Below are positions 1 through 3,712 of a stretch of DNA of 8,876 nucleotides, piece after piece. The translations under genes were made by a program, and so were the position numbers. Location of the stretch: contig JAWSUV010000119.1 of NCBI GenBank assembly GCA_033549305.1, forward strand, positions 1 through 8,876, in the 5' to 3' direction. This stretch comes from Anoxynatronum sp033549305 (GTDB taxonomy: Bacteria; Bacillota; Clostridia; Peptostreptococcales; Tindalliaceae). The notes below the pieces were generated by a model. The model saw nothing but the letters and a program-made list of their open reading frames with translations. It did not search any database and was not told the origin of the DNA. Numbering within the stretch: position 1 is the stretch's first letter; each line of letters starts with the position of its first letter.

Positions 1-240
1 ATCACCGCCGCCATCGGTGACTATAACGCGGTGCTGCTGGCCAATCACGGCCTGTTGGCCGGAGGCGCCGACCTGGCCGCAGCCTATACCATCACGGAAG
101 AAATTGAGTTTTGCTGCGAACTGTACTACCGTGCCAAATCCATTGGCGAACCCGTCATCCTCTCAGAAAGTGAAATGACCCTGATGATGGAACGTTTTAA
201 AAACTACGGCAAACGAACGGAAGAACATGATGACATCTAA
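1..240 (+). CDS. Class II aldolase/adducin-family protein, C-terminal end (partial)
   Basis: The reading frame is open from base 1 to a TAA at 238-240, so about 79 C-terminal residues are present and the N-terminus lies outside the window. The segment LLANHGLLAGG matches the ANHG motif of class II aldolases such as L-fuculose-phosphate and L-ribulose-phosphate enzymes, where this His is one of the zinc ligands of the active site. It is followed by the usual amphipathic helix (AAAYTITEEIEFCCELYYRA) that packs in the tetramer. Enzymes of this family cleave or epimerise phosphorylated sugars through a zinc-stabilised enolate. The substrate cannot be told from this fragment. No T-rich terminator follows within 200 bases. 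Confidence 0.85.
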   Translation: MTAAIGDYNAVLLANHGLLAGGADLAAAYTITEEIEFCCELYYRAKSIGEPVILSESEMTLMMERFKNYGKRTEEHDDI

Positions 241-381
241 ACCGGAACCGGGAATGAGGCAGATGGAGGCATTGTGCACTGCGGTTCGAATGCCAAAACC
301 ATCAGGCAAAGGGCTTTCTCGATAAGGAATGTTGGATTTGACGCGGAATTCAGGTAAACGATAAGATCAGGAGCAATGACA

Positions 382-474
382 ATGGAGTATCAAAGCCGGA
401 AGTCTCGTCTGCGACCTCGGAAGTGGGCAACGGCATGCAAGTGTTTAAAAAAAAATCAGCATCCTCTGTTATGA
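382..474 (+). CDS. Possible small basic ORF (30 aa), doubtful
   Basis: An ATG at 382 has AGGAG (369-373) eight bases upstream and opens a 30-codon frame to TGA at 472-474. The peptide is rich in Arg and Lys, with two Cys (CKC). Another ATG at 376 is in the same frame but only two bases from the AGGAG. The last third overlaps the tRNA terminator hairpin encoded on the other strand, which explains part of its Lys/Asn composition. I do not recognise it. The rest of 241-446 shows no gene; it contains an inverted repeat GGCATT (268-273) / AATGCC (289-294) without a T-tract. Confidence 0.2.
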   Translation: MEYQSRKSRLRPRKWATACKCLKKNQHPLL

Positions 475-488
475 GTGTGCTGATTTTT
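447..488 (-). terminator. Intrinsic terminator of the tRNA-Gln unit
   Basis: A perfect 11-bp stem is formed by 451-461 and 478-488 with a 16-base loop. Read on the minus strand, it is followed by an uninterrupted run of T (complement of the A run at 447-455). It lies about 40 bases beyond the 3' end of the tRNA. The A/T-rich stem could also work weakly on the plus strand. Confidence 0.85.
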
Positions 489-529
489 CAGAAGCTATTT
501 CCCGACAGCCCCTTTGGGTATTAATATAT

Positions 530-605
530 TGGCTGGGGTGGCAGGACTTGAACCTGCGAATCCGGGAGTCAGAGTCCCGTGCCTTACCAACTTGGCGACA
601 CCCCA
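530..605 (-). tRNA. tRNA-Gln (anticodon CUG)
   Basis: This is a full 76-base tRNA. The acceptor strands are TGGGGTG (complement of 599-605) and CACCCCA (complement of 534-540), followed by discriminator G and an encoded CCA (complement of 530-532). The anticodon stem is CGGGA/TCCCG around the loop CTCTGAC, giving anticodon CTG (complement of 570-572), which decodes CAG as glutamine. The T arm carries GGTTCAAGTCC. The U1 start is typical of bacterial tRNA-Gln. It stands alone, with its own promoter and terminator. Confidence 0.96.
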
Positions 606-622
606 ATGGTCCACTTATTCAC

Positions 623-651
623 AGTATAATCTTGTGAGAGGAAAATGTAAA
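623..651 (-). promoter_or_regulatory. Sigma-A-type promoter of tRNA-Gln
   Basis: On the minus strand, TTTACA (complement of 646-651) and TATACT (complement of 623-628) are separated by exactly 17 bases. Each matches its consensus hexamer at 5 of 6 positions. Transcription would begin around 616, about ten bases before the mature tRNA 5' end, leaving a short leader for RNase P. Confidence 0.75.
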
Positions 652-730
652 GAAATAACCTGTAGCGAAAAGGGGGATATTCGCAAGCTTTATTGAAACG
701 CGCTATGATAAAAAGAACAATAAAAATGTT

Positions 731-760
731 GAGGTTGCATTACCCCCGTCCCCCTGTAAC
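731..760. repeat. Short C-rich hairpin repeat, copy 1
   Basis: This copy is nearly identical to the one at 1994-2021. It starts GAGGTTGCATTACCCCCGTC and ends CCCCTGTAAC. The ends GTTGCA (734-739) and TGTAAC (755-760) can pair with one G-U wobble around a C-rich loop. The two copies differ by one substitution and a two-base length change in the C run. The surrounding 652-853 has no gene that I can support. The form is like REP-type palindromes mobilised by Y1 (RAYT) transposases, but no such gene is in the window. Confidence 0.6.
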
Positions 761-853
761 GGTCCATCTAAACCGGAAAATCGAATGCCTGAGCAGGATG
801 CCAACCCATTTGAACCGTGAGTGAGGCGAGTGTGTAACAATTATTTAGTTGTC

Positions 854-882
854 TTCATATGCCCCATATAGTAAACTATAAC
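854..882 (+). promoter_or_regulatory. Candidate promoter with palindrome, upstream of the 944 gene
   Basis: TTCATA (854-859) and TATAAC (877-882) are spaced by 17 bases, matching the consensus at 4 and 5 of 6 positions. A perfect inverted repeat, TATAGT-AA-ACTATA (867-880), overlaps the -10 and could be a repressor site. The leader to the ATG at 944 would be about 55 bases. The hexamers are moderate, so this is a tentative call. Confidence 0.35.
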
Positions 883-943
883 CACATAAACAATCCGAAT
901 CGCGATCACACCACTCTATGATTACGGAAAGCGGTGAATTCAA

Positions 944-1150
944 ATGAGGCAATACAGCGCGTTGTCCAAAGAAGAACGTCAGGCATTCGTTTCAGAATTC
1001 ATTGCTACCTGCCAGGTGGACTCCATTGATTCCATGCACATTCATCTGATGCAGTTTCTCAGAAAAAGCCACATTAAACTGGATGAGCCTGACGACCTGA
1101 ATGAGTTGATGGAATGTGTCGAAAAAAAACTCCAGCTGACAGAAAGTTGA
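944..1150 (+). CDS. Small hypothetical protein (68 aa)
   Basis: The ATG at 944 is preceded by a weak purine-rich stretch (GGAAAGCGGTG) and opens a 68-codon frame. The product is a soluble, acidic, probably all-helical protein. It begins YSALSKEERQAFVSEFIATC and ends in a charged helix with MECVEKKLQL. It has no signal peptide, membrane segment or zinc motif. I do not recognise a family. Support comes from the plausible upstream promoter, the coding-like amino acid make-up and a weak terminator about 30 bases after the stop. The antisense frame over it looks like a shadow. Confidence 0.6.
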   Translation: MRQYSALSKEERQAFVSEFIATCQVDSIDSMHIHLMQFLRKSHIKLDEPDDLNELMECVEKKLQLTES

Positions 1151-1181
1151 TTCATCGTTGTTGCTGCAGAAAACCCGCAGA

Positions 1182-1217
1182 AAAAGATCAAGATGGTCGT
1201 CAGAGATTGATTTTTTT
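1182..1217 (+). terminator. Weak intrinsic terminator after the 944 gene
   Basis: AAAAGATCAA (1182-1191) can pair with TTGATTTTTT (1207-1216) with one G-U pair, leaving a 15-base loop. A seven-T run (1211-1217) forms the end of the stem and the U-tract. The stem is A/T-rich, so its strength is uncertain. Confidence 0.4.
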
Positions 1218-1278
1218 ACCACAATATGATACATTTTAGTGGCTGGCCATTCGAACACACCCGCTGAACGACTTGCGT

Positions 1279-1336
1279 GTTGACGTGTTTCGAGGCATCG
1301 CTTTTGACTTGAACACAGTTAAATGGTTCCGTCAAC
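1279..1336 (+). promoter_or_regulatory. Structured leader element before an intrinsic terminator
   Basis: GTTGACG (1279-1285) pairs perfectly with CGTCAAC (1330-1336). Inside, CGA/TCG (1291-1293/1298-1300) and GAAC/GTTC (1311-1314/1326-1329) can form two further short stems, giving a three-way-junction shape. It ends six bases before the terminator at 1343. No known riboswitch class was recognised. A weak promoter-like pair, TTGATT (1207-1212) and TACATT (1230-1235) with 17-base spacing, lies upstream. It may be a small RNA, an attenuator for the 1399 gene, or chance folding. Confidence 0.3.
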
Positions 1337-1342
1337 GTGAAT

Positions 1343-1370
1343 CCTCCTGATTTTGCCAGGAGGTTTTTTT
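1343..1370 (+). terminator. Strong intrinsic terminator just upstream of the 1399 gene
   Basis: CCTCCTG (1343-1349) pairs with CAGGAGG (1357-1363) around a seven-base loop, followed by seven T (1364-1370). It ends only 16 bases before the Shine-Dalgarno of the next gene. It may therefore be either the end of the preceding transcript or an attenuator within the leader of the 1399-1943 pair. Confidence 0.85.
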
Positions 1371-1398
1371 GTTAGTGACAAAAGATGAGGAGGATGGT

Positions 1399-1632
1399 AT
1401 GCTGCCGTATACAATCAACAAACAAACTGATCACCCCATCAGCAGCGAGGAAATTGACAAATCACTGGAAGGAATGGCCGAACATATTGCCGTCTTAAAG
1501 ATCGGAGAAACATTTATGATTCTCGATGAACACCTGAAGCTGTCCCTTACATTTCGAAAAGAAAAGGATGAACTGGTCCTCACCCAGGTGCAGCCATCCA
1601 AAAACACAATTATCATGAATCATATTGAATAA
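1399..1632 (+). CDS. Small hypothetical protein (77 aa)
   Basis: The start is ATG 1399, because GAGGAGG (1387-1393) lies five bases upstream. A longer frame beginning TTG at 1369 would start inside the terminator U-tract and is not credible. The 77-residue product has an N-terminal helix with ISSEEIDKSLEGMAEHIAVL and then strand-like segments (ETFMILDEHLKLSLTFRKE, DELVLTQVQPS). It has no signal peptide, membrane segment or cysteine cluster. I do not recognise the family. It is followed after 26 bases by the 1659 gene, so the two are probably cotranscribed. An intrinsic terminator directly upstream suggests possible attenuation. Confidence 0.75.
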   Translation: MLPYTINKQTDHPISSEEIDKSLEGMAEHIAVLKIGETFMILDEHLKLSLTFRKEKDELVLTQVQPSKNTIIMNHIE

Positions 1633-1658
1633 TACTTTAGCATGAAGGATGTGATCCA

Positions 1659-1943
1659 ATGAAGACAGGCGAAAAATACCATCATTGGCGTTATGGCCCC
1701 CTCAAAGTGGTTGATCTTCAGGAAGGCTATGTGGAAATGGAGATTCTTGACTTCGAAGGAATTGTCAGGGTTCCCGGTGATCCCTGGAACAAGTATCTGG
1801 AAATTAAAGAAACCAAGTGGTTCCGCTTGGAAGACATTGGGCAGTGGCTGCATAAAAATGCCAAAGAGCTTAAAAAGAAACCCACGCCGCTGGAGGTTGA
1901 ATCTGATCGACATCAAGTGAGAATCCACCAGCATTATCGCTAA
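1659..1943 (+). CDS. Small hypothetical protein (94 aa), likely operon partner of the 1399 gene
   Basis: ATG 1659 has GAAGGA (1644-1649) nine bases upstream. The 94-residue product has a beta-rich, aromatic first half (KYHHWRYGPLKVVDLQEGYV, VRVPGDPWNKYLEI) and then a helix with KWFRLEDIGQWLHKNAKEL and a basic, His-rich tail. The many Trp, Tyr and Pro-Gly turns look like a real folded domain, and its codon use looks coding. I do not recognise it. It appears to be the second gene of a pair with the 1399 gene. Its stop codon overlaps the TAG of a possible gene end on the opposite strand, and 50 bases later a repeat copy begins. The long antisense frame over it is a shadow. Confidence 0.78.
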   Translation: MKTGEKYHHWRYGPLKVVDLQEGYVEMEILDFEGIVRVPGDPWNKYLEIKETKWFRLEDIGQWLHKNAKELKKKPTPLEVESDRHQVRIHQHYR

Positions 1944-1993
1944 TCATCCGCCAGAAACTTGCTTTCATCGACGTAGCGGACGCCCTCGACTTC
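1940..1993 (-). pseudogene. Possible gene-end remnant (about 18 codons)
   Basis: Read on the minus strand, this stretch ends in TAG (complement of 1940-1942) and encodes a peptide ending EGVRYVDESKFLADD. That looks like a natural soluble C-terminus rather than noise. The frame runs into the hairpin repeat at 1994 and meets a stop at 2003-2005. It would be a gene tail cut off by the repeat and the transposase fragment. I cannot name the parent family. Chance coding is a real alternative at this length. Confidence 0.22.
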
Positions 1994-2030
1994 GAGGTTA
2001 CATTACCCCCGTCCCTGTAACCTGTAACCT
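1994..2030. repeat. Short C-rich hairpin repeat, copy 2, with 7-base tandem duplication
   Basis: AGGTTACA (1995-2002) pairs perfectly with TGTAACCT (2016-2023) around the 13-base loop TTACCCCCGTCCC. The 3' arm is duplicated: TGTAACC occurs at 2016-2022 and again at 2023-2029. The element is the sister of copy 1 at 731-760. It sits exactly at the 5' edge of the transposase remnant, so it may mark a past insertion or recombination point. Confidence 0.6.
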
Positions 2031-2395
2031 GTCGGGACTATAAAAATATGGAAGCCTGTAATAGGTGCAGCGAGAGAGAACGGTGCACCACATCCCCAAA
2101 GGGTCGAACCGTCATGAGGACAAATGATCAGGCTTTTCTGGATCAGATCGACCGGCAAACCAAGGATAACCTGCACATCTACCGAACCCGCCAGATGATT
2201 GTTGAACACCCTTACGGAACCATCAAGGGCAGTTGGGGTGCCTACTATTTCCTGACACGGGGACTCAGATCAGTCAGCGCAGAAATGGCGCTGGTGTTCA
2301 CCGCTTACAATATGATGCGGGTGATCAATATCGTGGGGGTCAAAAAGATCCTGGAGATCTTACAGAAACAAACACACCAACCGGAGCTGGTGTAG
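2021..2395 (+). pseudogene. IS1182-type transposase remnant (C-terminal third)
   Basis: The frame is open from 2021, with an internal ATG at 2048, to TAG at 2393-2395. It carries a Cys cluster (C-x2-C-x5-C in ACNRCSERERC), then YRTRQMIVEHPYGTIKGSW. This matches the region around the catalytic Glu and the following Lys of IS1182-family DDE transposases (also annotated as DDE_Tnp_1_6). YYFLTRGLRSV and AYNMMRVINIVGVKKILEIL are the usual C-terminal helices. The helix-turn-helix region and both catalytic Asp residues are missing, so it cannot be active. The break coincides with the repeat at 1994-2030. The same frame continues for 34 codons past the TAG to a TGA at 2498-2500, again with protein-like content. 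No inverted terminal repeat was identified in 2396-2573. Confidence 0.85.
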
Positions 2396-2573
2396 AACCC
2401 CAGCAACCTGAAAGGCTGGTATAAATCGATTCATCCGGCATATTTGCAGAACGAAGTAGAATTTGTGGCAAGTATTATTCCTGATTGTCACACAGTCTGA
2501 CGTCCCCCTGTCCTTCAGCCAGTGATTTCTGCATATAGGATGTTTATCCCTAAAATCTTCGGGTAATGTTAAG

Positions 2574-2651
2574 ATGAACTTTCTGGTTCTGGATGCGATG
2601 ATTTCCGGACATAATATGGACGCCTTAATCCGGGAGGAGCAAATAGCGTAA
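2574..2651 (+). CDS. Tiny ORF or gene tail (25 aa) ending on a terminator
   Basis: An ATG at 2574 opens a 25-codon frame containing LVLDAMISGHNMDALIREEQ and ends at TAA 2649-2651, which touches the first base of a strong terminator stem. There is no clear Shine-Dalgarno. The frame is open further upstream to 2526, so this could be the surviving tail of a gene whose body was lost with the adjacent transposon debris. I do not recognise the peptide. The tight coupling of stop codon and terminator is the main reason to list it. Confidence 0.25.
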   Translation: MNFLVLDAMISGHNMDALIREEQIA

Positions 2652-2676
2652 CCGACCATTTTGTGGTCGGTTTTTT
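2650..2676 (+). terminator. Strong intrinsic terminator
   Basis: AACCGACCA (2650-2658) pairs perfectly with TGGTCGGTT (2664-2672) around a five-base loop, and T continues through 2676. It has no complete gene in front of it, only the tiny ORF at 2574 and transposase debris. This suggests that it once ended a gene now lost. Confidence 0.88.
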
Positions 2677-2876
2677 CATGGAAGGAAGTGGTTGCATGGG
2701 CAAAGGCTAACAGCATGCGGCAATGGTGCACCGATCCGTTGCACCGTTACTGATTCCTGTGTCCATGGCACAGACGGCAGACCTCCGAGTGGGGGTGGAA
2801 AGATCCTCAGTTGGGAAAACAGTGATGCCAAAAAGTGAGTGTATGTTTATTGTCTGAATTGAAAGGGGTGTACAGG
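2677..2876 (+). other. Intergenic leader of the stalk-domain gene, with inverted repeat
   Basis: This 200-base stretch has no supported gene. AATGGTGCA (2722-2730) pairs with TGCACCGTT (2740-2748), nine base pairs including one wobble around a nine-base loop. No convincing -35/-10 pair and no known riboswitch core could be placed. The gene's Shine-Dalgarno is AAAGGGGTG at 2862-2870. The promoter of the 2877 gene should lie here, because the terminator at 2650-2676 closes off upstream transcription. Confidence 0.4.
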
Positions 2877-3596
2877 ATGAAGAAAAATTGGAAAGGATTC
2901 ACAGCAGGGTTCGTGACATGTCTGCTCCTGGTGTCTCTGGTTTCCGGTGTTCAGGCAGCGACAGCCGATCAGAACATTCAGGCGATCTTAAGTTATTCCA
3001 TGAATTTAAAATTAAATGGGCAGGACTGGGCTCCCAAAGACTCCAGTACCGGCCAGGCCTTTGCCCCCATTGTGTTTAACGGTCGGACGTATCTGCCTGT
3101 GAAGGCTGTAGTGCAGGAAGCCGCAGGCATGGCCCTTGAATATGACGCTGCCACCAAAACCGTATGGATTGGCGGGAAAACAGGCGTGACCGCCATCAGG
3201 GATGAAATCTTCTACCGCAATGATTTTGGGTCCATGATCACCTCAGACAAAAGTAAGCTGACCACTCCCGATGCTTCCTATGCCTGGGGAATCGTGAACG
3301 ACCGGGCCATGAGCCTCCAGCATTTTATTTTCTATCTGGAGCCCGAAGGAAAATACAACACCTTCACAGCATCCTTCTATCTGGATGGTGGCGCCAAAGA
3401 CAGCCTGACCATTAACATCCGGGAAAACACCACCGACGGTCCGGTCATCAAAACCCTTCAACTGGAGCCCGGCGTGACCCAGCAAGAGGTGTCGGTGGAC
3501 ATTCGGGGGAGACAGCGCATCTGCGTGGAATCCACTGTCACCATGAAGCATGACATGATTTCACAACTGGTGATTGGAGAGCCCGTTTTTAAATAA
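2877..3596 (+). CDS. Secreted copper-amine-oxidase-like stalk-domain protein (239 aa)
   Basis: The start is ATG 2877, six bases after AAAGGGGTG; a longer frame from 2835 lacks this support. Residues 1-27 form a signal peptide: basic start MKKNWK, hydrophobic core, cleavage after VQA. Residues about 34-99 are a stalk domain of the copper amine oxidase N-terminal type, with the hallmark VFNGRTYLPVKAVVQEAAG and then YDAATKTVWIGG. These domains are structural and do not imply oxidase activity. Residues about 113-236 form a beta-rich C-terminal domain (FIFYLEPEGKYNTFTASFYL, DSLTINIRE, QEVSVDIRGRQRICVES). It resembles a jelly-roll or NPCBM-like sugar-binding fold, which is an inference. No sortase motif or membrane anchor is visible, so it is probably secreted or wall-associated. 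It converges with the MACPF gene, which carries the same kind of N-terminal domain. Confidence 0.9.
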   Translation: MKKNWKGFTAGFVTCLLLVSLVSGVQAATADQNIQAILSYSMNLKLNGQDWAPKDSSTGQAFAPIVFNGRTYLPVKAVVQEAAGMALEYDAATKTVWIGGKTGVTAIRDEIFYRNDFGSMITSDKSKLTTPDASYAWGIVNDRAMSLQHFIFYLEPEGKYNTFTASFYLDGGAKDSLTINIRENTTDGPVIKTLQLEPGVTQQEVSVDIRGRQRICVESTVTMKHDMISQLVIGEPVFK

Positions 3597-3646
3597 TCGG
3601 CTGGGTGCCGGCGCGCAGTGACAAAACAGTTTTATGAGCAGGCACG

Positions 3647-3677
3647 GGGGCACCCTCTCAAAACCAGAGGGTGCCCC
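3647..3677. terminator. Strong hairpin between convergent genes
   Basis: GGGGCACCCTCT (3647-3658) and AGAGGGTGCCCC (3666-3677) form a perfect 12-bp G/C-rich stem with a seven-base loop. Its place, 50 bases after one stop codon and 36 bases after the other, suits a shared bidirectional terminator. It lacks a T-tract on either strand, so it may instead be a repeat or act with other factors. Confidence 0.5.
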
Positions 3678-3712
3678 ACTATCTTGCACCGCTTTTCAAA
3701 GAGACACGCTTT

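Noticed and set aside
514..696. 60-aa plus-strand reading frame containing GLEPANPGVRVPCLTNLATP
   Set aside because: It is the reverse complement of tRNA-Gln read as protein, a common false gene call.
992..1258. 88-aa minus-strand frame
   Set aside because: Antisense shadow of the 944 gene, with no ribosome-binding site and Phe/His-rich composition.
1620..1934. 104-aa minus-strand frame over the 1659 gene
   Set aside because: No Shine-Dalgarno, and it lies fully antisense to a gene with a good start and better composition.
2360..2731. 123-aa minus-strand frame
   Set aside because: It crosses a strong terminator and transposase debris and has an unnatural His/Cys/Ser-rich composition.
2677..2876. 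Possible c-di-GMP or other riboswitch upstream of the stalk-domain gene (GGGCAAAGGCTAAC stretch)
   Set aside because: The GEMM core with its GAAA tetraloop and GGGACGC could not be found. Only a simple inverted repeat is present.
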